Of a stretch of DNA of 64,000 bases, positions 8,585 to 17,530 are shown piece after piece. The notes under the pieces are model-generated. The model was not told the DNA's origin. It made no database searches and saw only the letters and a program-made list of their open reading frames with translations. Position 1 is the stretch's first letter; each line of letters opens with the position of its first letter. Source of the stretch: an uncultured Synechococcaceae cyanobacterium (lineage in GTDB: Bacteria; Cyanobacteriota; Cyanobacteriia; PCC-6307; Cyanobiaceae); NCBI GenBank assembly GCA_902536065.1, contig CACAVZ010000002.1:1-64000 (forward strand), given 5' to 3'. Position numbers and translations under genes: made by a program.

Positions 8585-10195
8585 ATGAAAAATAAAGTTT
8601 ACATAATAATAAATCCTGATTATTACGTTAGCCAATGGCAATATAAATGTATAAATAAATTAAAAAACTATGATTTAGTTTTTCTATTAGCAAAAGAAAT
8701 AAAAAGCAAAAAATATAGGCCAAATAAAAGCAAATATATCAAACATCTTTTTTATTACCTTATCAATTTAATTTCAATAAAACAGAAAAAAATCAAAATA
8801 GATCCTTCCAGATTCGAAAAAGCATCTATAAAAGAAATTAACTTTATAAGAAAAAATAATTCATGGGAAGAACTAACAGTTAAGTCAATAGATCAAATTA
8901 TAAATGGATCGCCCCTATTCATTTATAAATGCGGAATGGGTCTATTATATATAAATAATAAATTAAAAAATATACCAATTATTTCTCATCATCATGGAGA
9001 TCCCAACAAATTTAGAGGGCGTCCTGCTGGTTTTTATGAAATGCTTAAAGGTGAGAAGAAGATGGGACAAATTGTTCAGTTATTGACCAATGATTTAGAT
9101 GCTGGAAAAATTCTATTTTTTGCAGAGACAAAAATTTATCCTTGGTCTTATAAAAAAACATTGAGAGAATGTTTTTACATATCTCCAATAATTTTTGAAA
9201 AGGCATTAATTAATCTAGAAAAAGGAATTTTTATAGATAAAAAATGTGATGGCATAAACTATAAATTACCGTCTAACCTTTTAAGTATAAATTTTATCTT
9301 TTTAGAGATATTAGAATTAATCAATAAACTTTTTTATGGCTTATTTTACGAAAAGTTCTGGCAAGTTGGTTTTTTTGAAAATTTTTCTTTAGCATTAATA
9401 AATGAATCCCAAGATTTAATTAAATTTATTTATTCATTATCAAATAATTTTAAATCACTAAAAATTTGCAATGGATATAGTTTTTTTGCAGATCCATTCA
9501 TATTAGATTCAAATATTATTGTTGAAGGATTAAATAAGATTTCTGGAAAAGGAGATTTACTTTTAATAGATATAAAGAAAAACAAAGTAATCCAAAAATT
9601 AAATTTTAAGAATAAGCATCTTTCATACCCGTATACAAAATCATTTTCTGATATTTTATACGTGTATCCAGATTCAGGCTCTCTTAATAAACCTATTTAC
9701 TTTAGAGGTAAAAAAAATTCTTCTTTAGAAATACTTTCTTTTAAGAATTTCATACAAGGATTAATTGATCCGTCAGTAATTGAGAATGATGGTTTATTTT
9801 ATTTATTTGCTAATTATACAAATGAAAACTATGTACTTCGCTTATGGGTTTCTACAAATCCTAATTTTGATGATGCATATGAGCACCCTAACTCTCCAAT
9901 ATGCATAACTCCAGAAGGGGGAAGATCAGGAGGTAGGGTATTTAAATTTAAAAATAAATTTTATAGATTTGGACAAGATTGTACTAATGAATATGGAAAT
10001 GGTTTAATTCTTTTTGAAATTAATCAACTTACTGATAGCAATTTTTCAGAATGCATAATATCATCTATCAAATTTAAAAATAATTTCAAAGGTCCTCATA
10101 ATATGGATTTCTCAAATAATTTATTAACCTGGGATTTCTATGAAGAGAAATTCAATATTTTTGCAGGATTAAGGAGGATATTAAATAAAATTTAG
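8585..10195 (+). CDS. Formyltransferase-like domain fused to a GINT1-type beta-propeller
   Basis: The 536-residue protein has two parts. Residues about 110-215 look like the formyltransferase core: SHHHGDPNKFRGRPAGF (134-150) stands where other formyltransferases have N-x-H...RG, and NDLDAGKIL (169-177) supplies the conserved Asp at 172. The usual catalytic Asn is replaced by Ser134, while His136 and Asp172 are kept. From about residue 298 a second domain starts FFADPFILD and continues with repeated blade-like segments such as SVIENDGLFYLFANY and GPHNMDF. This resembles the five-bladed propeller of glucosamine inositolphosphorylceramide transferase proteins. A role in acylating or building an amino-sugar glycan is inferred. 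It converges on the flippase gene and is very AT-rich. Confidence 0.7.
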   Translation: MKNKVYIIINPDYYVSQWQYKCINKLKNYDLVFLLAKEIKSKKYRPNKSKYIKHLFYYLINLISIKQKKIKIDPSRFEKASIKEINFIRKNNSWEELTVKSIDQIINGSPLFIYKCGMGLLYINNKLKNIPIISHHHGDPNKFRGRPAGFYEMLKGEKKMGQIVQLLTNDLDAGKILFFAETKIYPWSYKKTLRECFYISPIIFEKALINLEKGIFIDKKCDGINYKLPSNLLSINFIFLEILELINKLFYGLFYEKFWQVGFFENFSLALINESQDLIKFIYSLSNNFKSLKICNGYSFFADPFILDSNIIVEGLNKISGKGDLLLIDIKKNKVIQKLNFKNKHLSYPYTKSFSDILYVYPDSGSLNKPIYFRGKKNSSLEILSFKNFIQGLIDPSVIENDGLFYLFANYTNENYVLRLWVSTNPNFDDAYEHPNSPICITPEGGRSGGRVFKFKNKFYRFGQDCTNEYGNGLILFEINQLTDSNFSECIISSIKFKNNFKGPHNMDFSNNLLTWDFYEEKFNIFAGLRRILNKI

Positions 10196-10214
10196 AAAAT
10201 TTCTTCAAAAAAAT

Positions 10215-11522
10215 TTAAAATTTTAAGATTGAATTTAGGATGAATGAAGACTTTACATTTAATAATTTAAGAGATTTCTTCCAAAGTGCAAATCCTCTTA
10301 TAAAGCTAGCAATAAAAAATGCAATAGCAGCTCCGTTTATGCCAATTACTGGTATTAATAAAAAATTTAATATTATGCCAACAAACAATGAGATTCCACA
10401 CCACTTGCAAGCAACTTTTTCATTACCTGTCATATTCATAATTGATCCGATAGGTCCAAATATTGAATTAAAAAATGGAGAAAGAAGAATTAAAAAAAAA
10501 GTAATTTTTGGTATTAAGAAATCAGATCCAAAATATAAAATTACAAATTTTTTATAAAAAAGAAAAATAATAGTAGAAAAAAATATTGCGAAAATACTTA
10601 TAAATCTATTACTTCTAAGAGCGATATTTTGTATTTCATGAAAATTATCAGATATAAAACTTTTCGCGATTCTTGGCTCTACGATTTTATTACTTGCATG
10701 TAATGCCAAACCAGTTATTGAAGAAATTTGAAATGCTAACTTATAATTTCCAACAATTTCAGGTTCACTAAATATTCCTAAAACAATTAAAGGTAATATG
10801 TTGTTAAGTAAAGCAAAACTTTCAAATAGTATTAATGGAAATGATTCTCTAATGTCTTTAAAAATAATATTTTTTATATTTTTTATATTTACTCTAGCCC
10901 ACGAAACCAAACCATTTGTTGAAGATAAAGTATAAAGCAAAGCCAAAACAGATGAGGCACTATATAAAATAATTGAAGTTGAATGGCTATTGAGTTTATA
11001 AATCCATTCAAATGAAAAAATAAATAAAATAAAAATTATATTAGGTATCATATTACCTAAAACCTGACCCTTAATTTCTTTCCCGGAGCTTCTAATAATT
11101 GAAGTAAGTGAGTTATTAATAGATAATGCAGGAACAATTGAGATCATTCCAAATAAAACTAAGTGATATTTATCATTTAATAAATTTGGAAATAGAAAAT
11201 TTAAAAAAAATATAAATAAACTTAAAACAAGCAAATAAGTCGTAACTAAATATAAATTTACATTGATCAAATTATTAAATTCATAACTTTTATTAGTCTT
11301 TATATAGGAAGATTTTCTTAAAATAAAATAAGGATATCCTACTAAAAAAGGTAAGCCTAAAAATTTTAATAGAGAAACTATAAATATATACTTACCAAAA
11401 TAAATTGCTCCTAATAGCCTAGCCAAAGCAAATACCAAATAAAATTCAAAAAATTTAATTAAAATATTTACAAAGAAACTTAATAAAATATTTTTTCTTA
11501 AGTTTATATTTTGACTTAACAT
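10215..11522 (-). CDS. Polysaccharide flippase of the MOP/Wzx superfamily
   Basis: This 435-residue integral membrane protein has about 12 hydrophobic segments spread over its length. The N-terminus (NILLSFFVNILIKFFEFYLV, then ARLLGAIYFGKYIFI) is typical of Wzx/RfbX flippases, which move lipid-linked oligosaccharides across the inner membrane. GPIGSIMNMTGNEKVA and INGAAIAFFIASF near the C-terminus are also characteristic of the superfamily. It lies 15 bases downstream of a glycosyltransferase on the same strand, forming a two-gene leftward unit. Substrate unknown. Confidence 0.85.
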   Translation of the reverse strand: MLSQNINLRKNILLSFFVNILIKFFEFYLVFALARLLGAIYFGKYIFIVSLLKFLGLPFLVGYPYFILRKSSYIKTNKSYEFNNLINVNLYLVTTYLLVLSLFIFFLNFLFPNLLNDKYHLVLFGMISIVPALSINNSLTSIIRSSGKEIKGQVLGNMIPNIIFILFIFSFEWIYKLNSHSTSIILYSASSVLALLYTLSSTNGLVSWARVNIKNIKNIIFKDIRESFPLILFESFALLNNILPLIVLGIFSEPEIVGNYKLAFQISSITGLALHASNKIVEPRIAKSFISDNFHEIQNIALRSNRFISIFAIFFSTIIFLFYKKFVILYFGSDFLIPKITFFLILLSPFFNSIFGPIGSIMNMTGNEKVACKWCGISLFVGIILNFLLIPVIGINGAAIAFFIASFIRGFALWKKSLKLLNVKSSFILNSILKF

Positions 11523-11537
11523 AAACTAACCTAGATT

Positions 11538-12509
11538 TTATTTATGCTTTAAAAATGCAAAAAGCTTTATCAAATCTAATATTATTGATATCACAAAGAA
11601 TTTACTAAATTCAATTAAATTAAATTTGAATATTTTTACGTTTTTTTTAATTGGCAGTATCAACATTCTATAAGTAAAGTAAAATAAAAAAATTATTGAG
11701 ATCATTATTTTAGATACATGTGGCAAATAAAGAAGACTGTTTTTATCCCAGTTAGCAACTTTATCATTCCAACTAAAAGCTAATAATAAAGAAAAAGTAA
11801 CTGAAAAAGAGTAATAAAGTATTCTTTGACTATAAAATTTTGGATTACCAGTATTTTTTGCATATTTGTACCATTTTTTACATAATTCAAAAAAATTCAT
11901 TCCTTTTAATCCAATATATTTACAAGGAATAACTTCTGGTTGCATCATTTCAGGATAAAAGGATTTTGATCTATTTATCCATTCTGCATCTTCCCCACTT
12001 CTAATTTTTGGAATAAAATAACCAATTTCTTGCAATAATTTTTTTTCGATTAATGTACCTTGAAAAGAACTTAATGGATTGTTACCATAAGTAGCTGAAA
12101 TAAAACATTTTTCAAATTCATTAAGGCCAATGAACTTGACCTTCCCTAATATCCCTCTTAAATTTTTATTTTCCAAAACTCTTATAGAGTTAGAAAGCCA
12201 ATTTGAATCAGGTAAAGGATGCGAATCCAAAAAGCATATATATTCACAAGTGCTTTTAGAAATACCAATATTTCTTGCTTCTCCAGGCATAATAATTTTT
12301 TCTAAAATTATAAATTCTATTTTAATTTTTAAGATTTGATTTAGTTCTAAAACTTCTTGCCTTTCTTCTTTGTTAACAACTCCAGAGATCACACATATAA
12401 TTTCTTTTAACTGATTAACATTTTGATCAAGATTTGAAAATAATATTTTCAATTCATTTAAGTCTTTAAATATCGTTCCAATTACTAAAGAAATATTTTT
12501 TTTATTCAT
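11538..12509 (-). CDS. Family 2 glycosyltransferase with C-terminal membrane segments
   Basis: The 323-residue product has a GT-A fold N-terminal half. Its acceptor-side signature is MPGEARNIGISKSTCEYI, followed by FLDSHPLP, where the DxD metal motif is D-S-H. A later SGEDAEWINRS segment probably supplies the catalytic base. Two or three hydrophobic helices (about residues 225-245, 262-282 and 300-318) anchor it to the membrane. It is divergent from the GT4 gene at 12650 and directly upstream of the flippase. The sugar it transfers cannot be told from sequence. Confidence 0.82.
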   Translation of the reverse strand: MNKKNISLVIGTIFKDLNELKILFSNLDQNVNQLKEIICVISGVVNKEERQEVLELNQILKIKIEFIILEKIIMPGEARNIGISKSTCEYICFLDSHPLPDSNWLSNSIRVLENKNLRGILGKVKFIGLNEFEKCFISATYGNNPLSSFQGTLIEKKLLQEIGYFIPKIRSGEDAEWINRSKSFYPEMMQPEVIPCKYIGLKGMNFFELCKKWYKYAKNTGNPKFYSQRILYYSFSVTFSLLLAFSWNDKVANWDKNSLLYLPHVSKIMISIIFLFYFTYRMLILPIKKNVKIFKFNLIEFSKFFVISIILDLIKLFAFLKHK

Positions 12510-12593
12510 ATGATCAATAAAAATGGTTTAAAAATTATTTATATTAATTAATTTCTAATTCTCCTAAAATTTTAAAGCAGCATTAGTCCATAT

Positions 12594-12599
12594 TATACT
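12594..12599 (+). promoter_or_regulatory. Candidate -10 element for the GT4 gene
   Basis: TATACT lies about 50 bases before the ATG at 12650, in the 140-base gap between divergently transcribed glycosyltransferases. No clear -35 hexamer is seen. The call rests on match to the TATAAT consensus only. Confidence 0.35.
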
Positions 12600-12649
12600 A
12601 AAGTAGCTAATGATAAAATTTAAATTTATTTGAAAAGAAATAATTATTT

Positions 12650-13819
12650 ATGAGGGTCTTATATTTTTCTCCAGATGGGATATTAGATGACTTAGGACAA
12701 AGCCAAATTTTACCTTATGTTTATGGTCTAAATGAGAGAGGATATAAATTTATTATTTTTAGTTTCGAAAGATTTGATAGGAAGAAAGAAGAAATATTAT
12801 CACAATCTAGGATCTTAGAATCAAAAGATATTATTTGGTATCATCTGCCATTTTATCCTAAAAAATATAATAGATTTCTTAGATTTATATTTGGAGCAAT
12901 TAAGTTAAATTTAATTTTTAGAAAACATAAGATAAATTTAATTCATATAAGATCTATAAATGCTGGTGCTATATTTCTTTTATCAGGATTAAAATGTCGA
13001 ATCTTATATGATATTAGGGCTTTTGCTGGACAGTTGGGTGATTATGGTTTACTAAAAAATTCCTTTTTATTAAAATCTTTTGTTTTTTTTGAAGAAATAC
13101 TAATAAAAAAATCTCAAGGAATTGTAGTACTTGATCAATCAGGTTTAGATTATTTAAATAGCAATTACAAATTAAATATACCTATCAAAATTATCCCAAC
13201 CTCTACAAATATCAGAAGATTTAACATCCCCAAAGGTCACAAAACTAAAAACAAAAAACAAATAAAGTTTGTCATGATAGGGGGAGCTAAATTTCCATAT
13301 TTGCCAAAAAAAGCACTTCTTTTTGTAAAAATCTTATTAAGAAATAACATAGATTGTACATTAGACATCATAAATCAAAGACATCATGAATTTATAAATG
13401 AAGTTATTAAGGAAGTTAAATTCCCAACTGATAAAGTTAAAGTATTCGGAATAAAATCGCACGAAAAATATAATTTGCTTCCTATATATGACTGCGGTCT
13501 TGTCTTTATTCATACTGGAAGTTGGATTAGAATGTCATCGCCAACAAAAATTGGAGAATATCTTGCTTCAGGATTACATGTAGTTGGTCTTGAAGGTATC
13601 GAAGTACTTGAAAGATTAGCAAATAGTACTCAGTCAGTTGATAACTTGCCAGAAAATTTTGAAAATAAAAATTTTAATAAAGAGAAAATTTATGAAATTG
13701 TAAATAAAATCAAAGATATAGGGAGAAGGGAAAAATCAGTAAAATTAGCAAAAAAATTATATGATTTAAATTCAGCTTTAAATAAATATTTATTACTCTA
13801 CAAAAGTATCCTAAATTAA
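12650..13819 (+). CDS. Family 4 (GT-B) glycosyltransferase
   Basis: The 389-residue protein begins RVLYFSPDGILDDLGQSQIL, the usual opening of GT4 enzymes. The late nucleotide-sugar-binding motif is SPTKIGEYLASGLHVVGLEG, near residues 302-321. It is soluble, with no membrane segments, and probably acts on a lipid-linked glycan at the cytoplasmic face. It stands alone between the divergent GT2/flippase pair and the CofD-like operon (124-base gap). Donor and acceptor are unknown. Confidence 0.88.
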   Translation: MRVLYFSPDGILDDLGQSQILPYVYGLNERGYKFIIFSFERFDRKKEEILSQSRILESKDIIWYHLPFYPKKYNRFLRFIFGAIKLNLIFRKHKINLIHIRSINAGAIFLLSGLKCRILYDIRAFAGQLGDYGLLKNSFLLKSFVFFEEILIKKSQGIVVLDQSGLDYLNSNYKLNIPIKIIPTSTNIRRFNIPKGHKTKNKKQIKFVMIGGAKFPYLPKKALLFVKILLRNNIDCTLDIINQRHHEFINEVIKEVKFPTDKVKVFGIKSHEKYNLLPIYDCGLVFIHTGSWIRMSSPTKIGEYLASGLHVVGLEGIEVLERLANSTQSVDNLPENFENKNFNKEKIYEIVNKIKDIGRREKSVKLAKKLYDLNSALNKYLLLYKSILN

Positions 13820-13943
13820 AAGTACTTTTTATTAAACTTATTCAACTAAAAAATTTTTTTAAAGTATTATTCAAAAGATCTTTAAATATAGTTTATGTCT
13901 GCTAAATTAAATTTGATTAATTTTTAGAAAATTATAAAAATAA

Positions 13944-15164
13944 ATGTTAAATATCACAGTTATCAATGGTGGAAGAGGAGCATCAAACCTAATACCAAAG
14001 CTCCTGGAAAAATCTCACATAAATCTTACCTCAATTGTTAATGCATACGATGATGGCAAATCAACTGGCGAAATAAGAAAATTTTTCAGTATGCTTGGCC
14101 CTTCAGATATTAGAAAGGTGCAGCAATTAATGTTACCTTCTAATGATAAAAATTTTTCTAGTTATCAAAGACTTTTCAATCATAGATTTCCAGAAGGAAT
14201 TAATAGAAAAAAAGTCTTTGAAGAAATTATTAATTATTTAAATAATCAAAATGCGACTTTAGTTGGCGAAAAAATAGATTCTGAATTTGTAAATGGACAT
14301 TTAAAACATTTTCTAAAAATATTTCTAAAAACTTTAAATTCAATAGAAAAATTGAAAGGAATTGAATTTAATTTTTCTGATTGTTCAATTATGAATTGCA
14401 TTTATGCAGGAGCATTTCTTTCCTTTAATAGGAATATTGCTGAATCAACTTTATTTTTCGGCGAATTATTTAATTTAAGAGGAAACGTAATTGCTACAAG
14501 CACTGAAAATAAATATCTTGTAGCACTTAGAGAAAATGGCGAAATTCTTTATAGCGAAGCAGAAATTGTAGAGCTCAGATCAAATGTAAGAATTGAAAGA
14601 ATATTTTTATTAGATTCACCATTATCAAAAAAATCTTTTGAAAAATTCAATCCAGAAGAAAAAAGATATTATTTAGAGCAACATAATTGCCATGTGCCAA
14701 TATCTCAAACAGTTACTTACGCTCTTAAACAGGCTGATGTAATAATTTACTCTGCGGGAACTCAACATTCTTCTCTTTATCCAAGTTATATAAGTACTGG
14801 GTTATCAGAAACAATCGCAAATAATAAAAAAGCCACAAAAATATTTATTACTAATATTGGAGCAGATTATGAGACTCCTCAATATAAAGCATCAGACTAT
14901 TTATTAGGAGCATTTAAATATCTAAATCTAACTGATTCAAGAAATTATAGAATGGAAGAACTATTTGATTATGTATTTATAAATAAAGGAAAAAATTCAG
15001 AATCATCTTCTTACGTTAGGTATGATGAAGAAAGTTTTAAAGATATTAAAGTAAAAAAAATAATAAAAAATTTTGAATCGATTAATTCTCCTGGAAAACA
15101 TGATGGCTATTTATTAACTGAAGAAATTCTAAAATTGCATAGATTAAAGCATAGTAATTGGTGA
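13944..15164 (+). CDS. CofD/YvcK-like phosphotransferase in a glycan operon
   Basis: The 406-residue protein has the CofD superfamily layout. INGGRGASNLIPKLL at 7-21 stands for the GGTG loop. NAYDDGKSTGEIRKFF at 33-48 gives the DDGGSSG-like motif with Asp36-Asp37. GPSDIRK follows at 52-58. A distal QADVIIYSAGTQHSSLYPS stands for the usual GPGSLYTSI segment. CofD transfers a phosphorylated three-carbon unit from a nucleotide donor, and YvcK relatives bind UDP-sugars. It leads a rightward operon: the next gene starts 3 bases after its stop, and the set ends in a nucleotidyltransferase. Coenzyme F420 synthesis is unlikely here, because no other F420 gene is visible and the context is glycan assembly. 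The function is undetermined. Confidence 0.78.
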   Translation: MLNITVINGGRGASNLIPKLLEKSHINLTSIVNAYDDGKSTGEIRKFFSMLGPSDIRKVQQLMLPSNDKNFSSYQRLFNHRFPEGINRKKVFEEIINYLNNQNATLVGEKIDSEFVNGHLKHFLKIFLKTLNSIEKLKGIEFNFSDCSIMNCIYAGAFLSFNRNIAESTLFFGELFNLRGNVIATSTENKYLVALRENGEILYSEAEIVELRSNVRIERIFLLDSPLSKKSFEKFNPEEKRYYLEQHNCHVPISQTVTYALKQADVIIYSAGTQHSSLYPSYISTGLSETIANNKKATKIFITNIGADYETPQYKASDYLLGAFKYLNLTDSRNYRMEELFDYVFINKGKNSESSSYVRYDEESFKDIKVKKIIKNFESINSPGKHDGYLLTEEILKLHRLKHSNW

Positions 15165-15167
15165 AAA

Positions 15168-15800
15168 ATGAAAATTTCTGAGAAAATAAAAAATACAAAA
15201 TTTTTGATTTTTGATTTTGATGGAACGATTGCGAATACATCCCCAATTCATGAAAAAGCATTTAAAGAAGTATTCAAACCTTATAAACTTCTCTTTAAAT
15301 ATGAAGAAATTGCTGGTCAAAGTACTAGAAAAGCTTTTAATCATATCTTAAAAAAATATAATATAAATCTATCTTCAACAAAAGTAGATGCATTAATATC
15401 TAAGAAACAAGAGTTAGTTAGAGAAAATATATCTTCTAATTCAAAATTAAAACCGCTACCTTTTGTAAGAGAATTTATTCAAAAATATCATCAGGATTAT
15501 TTTATGGGAATAGCTTCATCAGGTTCAAGAAAAACTATTGATATTGCTCTAAGAAGATTAGAGTTATACGATTTTTTTAAGATCATCTTATGTGCAGAGG
15601 ATGTGATTGAATCTAAACCTTCTCCAGAAATATTTCTAAAAATTATTTCACTAGGCAATTTCACTAAAGAGGAATGTTTGATTTTTGAAGATTCTCAAAA
15701 CGGATTTAAGGCTTCTAAAGCAGCTAATATTCCTTTTATAGATGTTACAACTTACCCCTTTAAAAAAATCCTAGAGGAATTTAATAATTTCCATGAATAA
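15168..15800 (+). CDS. HAD-superfamily phosphatase (phosphoglucomutase-like subfamily)
   Basis: The 210-residue protein has the HAD motifs in order: LIFDFDGTIAN with nucleophile Asp16 and Asp18; GIASSGS with Ser117 or Ser118 as motif II; SKPSPEIF with Lys150; and FEDSQNGFKASKAANIP with Glu174-Asp175. A helical cap lies between motifs I and II, as in beta-phosphoglucomutase and phosphoglycolate phosphatase relatives. It starts 3 bases after the CofD-like gene and overlaps the next GT2 gene by 8 bases. The likely substrate is a small sugar- or polyol-phosphate used by this operon. Confidence 0.88.
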   Translation: MKISEKIKNTKFLIFDFDGTIANTSPIHEKAFKEVFKPYKLLFKYEEIAGQSTRKAFNHILKKYNINLSSTKVDALISKKQELVRENISSNSKLKPLPFVREFIQKYHQDYFMGIASSGSRKTIDIALRRLELYDFFKIILCAEDVIESKPSPEIFLKIISLGNFTKEECLIFEDSQNGFKASKAANIPFIDVTTYPFKKILEEFNNFHE

Positions 15801-16710
15801 TATCAAAACAGTTGCAATTATAGTTACTTATAACAGATCCGAGTTGCTAAAAAGATGTTTAATAAACCTAAAAAAGCAGACTAAAAAAGTTGATAAAATC
15901 TTAGTAATTAACAACGGCTCAACCGATGATACTCATGAAGTCCTAAAAGATTTTGAAATAGATTCAATTAAACAAGCAAACTTAGGATCCGCAGGGGGAT
16001 GGAATACAGGATTGAAATATGCATTAGATTATGGTTTCGACGCAGCATGGTTGATGGATGATGATGGATATCCTGATAAAAACGCTTATCAAATTCTTAA
16101 AAATTCTTTTACTAAAAATATGTCTTGTATTTCATCAGTAGTTGTTAATGAATATGATAAATCTCAATTTGTATTCCCTTATCCACTTTTTAATAAAAAT
16201 GGAATGCCAAAGATAGGATTCAATATGACGTCTATATCATTAGTAAGTAACCTGCAAAAATTTTGTAAAAATGATCTATATCCTTGGACCCAATTATTTA
16301 ATGGAGCTCTAATCTCTATTGAGACTGTAAAAAAAATAGGCAATGTAAATCAAAATTACTTTATTTATGGTGATGAAGTTGATTATTTGTTCCGTTTAAG
16401 AAAAGAAGGAAAAATATTCTCTCATGCTAAAGCTATTCATTATCACCCCAAAATATACAATAGACCTTACAATAATGTTCAAATTTTTTATTTTCTTAGG
16501 AATAGTATTGTTAACTACAAAAAATATTATGACAAAAAATTACTTAGAAGTACTTTAGGAATTATTTATTTACTATTTAAAATTTATCAGAAAAATAAAA
16601 GCCTTAGAAAAATTTTTTCACTTTTAATCGGGAAAGATAGAGAAATTTTTTATAGTAGTATTTCACAGGGGCTTAGAAATAAATTAGGAATAAATCATGA
16701 AATCAAATAA
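15793..16710 (+). CDS. Family 2 glycosyltransferase, rhamnosyl/galactofuranosyl-transferase type
   Basis: The 305-residue GT-A enzyme has AIIVTYNRSELLKRCL at residues 8-23, VINNGSTDDT at 38-47, ANLGSAGGWNTG at 62-73 and WLMDDDGYPD with Asp89-91 as the metal motif. The NLGSAGG and WLMDDDG pair is typical of the group containing rhamnosyl- and galactofuranosyltransferases. A YGDEVDYLFRLRKEG segment follows, probably carrying the catalytic Asp/Glu. Its start overlaps the HAD gene by 8 bases and its end overlaps the nucleotidyltransferase by 14 bases. No UDP-galactopyranose mutase or dTDP-rhamnose gene is in the window. Confidence 0.85.
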   Translation: MNNIKTVAIIVTYNRSELLKRCLINLKKQTKKVDKILVINNGSTDDTHEVLKDFEIDSIKQANLGSAGGWNTGLKYALDYGFDAAWLMDDDGYPDKNAYQILKNSFTKNMSCISSVVVNEYDKSQFVFPYPLFNKNGMPKIGFNMTSISLVSNLQKFCKNDLYPWTQLFNGALISIETVKKIGNVNQNYFIYGDEVDYLFRLRKEGKIFSHAKAIHYHPKIYNRPYNNVQIFYFLRNSIVNYKKYYDKKLLRSTLGIIYLLFKIYQKNKSLRKIFSLLIGKDREIFYSSISQGLRNKLGINHEIK

Positions 16711-17443
16711 TAAAATTGGAGTTTTAATAGCAGCGGCTGGGAAAGGAACAAGAGCAAAGCTTAATTATCCAAAAACACTTTTTAAAATAAATGGCAAAGA
16801 AATATTACTAAGTATTCTTGATATAACTATTGATTATGATCAAAAACCAACGATAATAGTGAGTCCAAAAGGTGAAAATGATATAAATAATTTTCTATCA
16901 GAATATTCAAAAACTTGTAATTTAGTTATTCAAAAGGTAGCAAAAGGTATGGGTGACGCAGTACTACAATTTAAAAGGTCACCCTCTTTTGAACTTTCCG
17001 AAAATATTTTACTAATTTGGGGAGATATTCCTTTTATTAAAAAAGTTACTGTAAAAAAAATGGTTGAAAGACATTTTGAAAATGATAATACTTTTACCTT
17101 CGTATCTGCTAAAACAGATAAAGCTTATACAAGAGTAAATAGAGATAAGAATGGAAACATAATTGAAATACTAGAAACTAGAGAAGAAAACCTTCCAATT
17201 GAAAATGGTGAAAGAGATGTGGGTTTATTTATATTTAAGAAAAAGGAGATTTTTGATTTATTAAAGTTAAATCTATCAAAAAAATATAGTTCCAAAACAA
17301 AAGAACATGGATTTTTGTACTTGGTATCTCATCTTGTAAAAAATGGTTTTAAAGTTGAAGGTCTCAAAATAGCAAAAGGTGAAGAATTAATTTCTCTTAA
17401 TAAGATTTCTGATTTAGAAATTCTCAACAAAAAAGATTTATAA
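16697..17443 (+). CDS. Nucleotidyltransferase (sugar-1-phosphate NTP transferase type)
   Basis: The 248-residue protein opens VLIAAAGKGTRAKLNYPK (residues 9-26), the GxGTR...PK nucleotide-binding signature. It continues with LIWGDIPFI, the Asp that binds metal. It resembles the catalytic domain of GlmU or other sugar-phosphate pyrophosphorylases and lacks the left-handed helix acetyltransferase domain. It overlaps the GT2 gene by 14 bases and closes the four-gene operon. The most economical role is making the nucleotide-activated donor used by the CofD-like or GT2 enzyme. The exact substrate is unknown. Confidence 0.85.
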   Translation: MKSNNKIGVLIAAAGKGTRAKLNYPKTLFKINGKEILLSILDITIDYDQKPTIIVSPKGENDINNFLSEYSKTCNLVIQKVAKGMGDAVLQFKRSPSFELSENILLIWGDIPFIKKVTVKKMVERHFENDNTFTFVSAKTDKAYTRVNRDKNGNIIEILETREENLPIENGERDVGLFIFKKKEIFDLLKLNLSKKYSSKTKEHGFLYLVSHLVKNGFKVEGLKIAKGEELISLNKISDLEILNKKDL

Positions 17444-17530
17444 AATTAATTATTTTTTTTTAATAGATAATTAAATTTATATTGCTGAAAATTATTTTCA
17501 TCTATTTTTAATATTTTGGATAAAAAAATA

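Noticed and set aside
13944..15164. Coenzyme F420 biosynthesis (true CofD)
   Set aside because: No other F420 gene is nearby, the motifs differ from CofD in the distal loop, and the neighbours are glycan enzymes.
17448..17480. AT-only inverted repeat between the nucleotidyltransferase and trmD as a terminator
   Set aside because: It has no G-C pairs and a long T-rich loop. It might help stop convergent transcripts but is not distinguishable from background.
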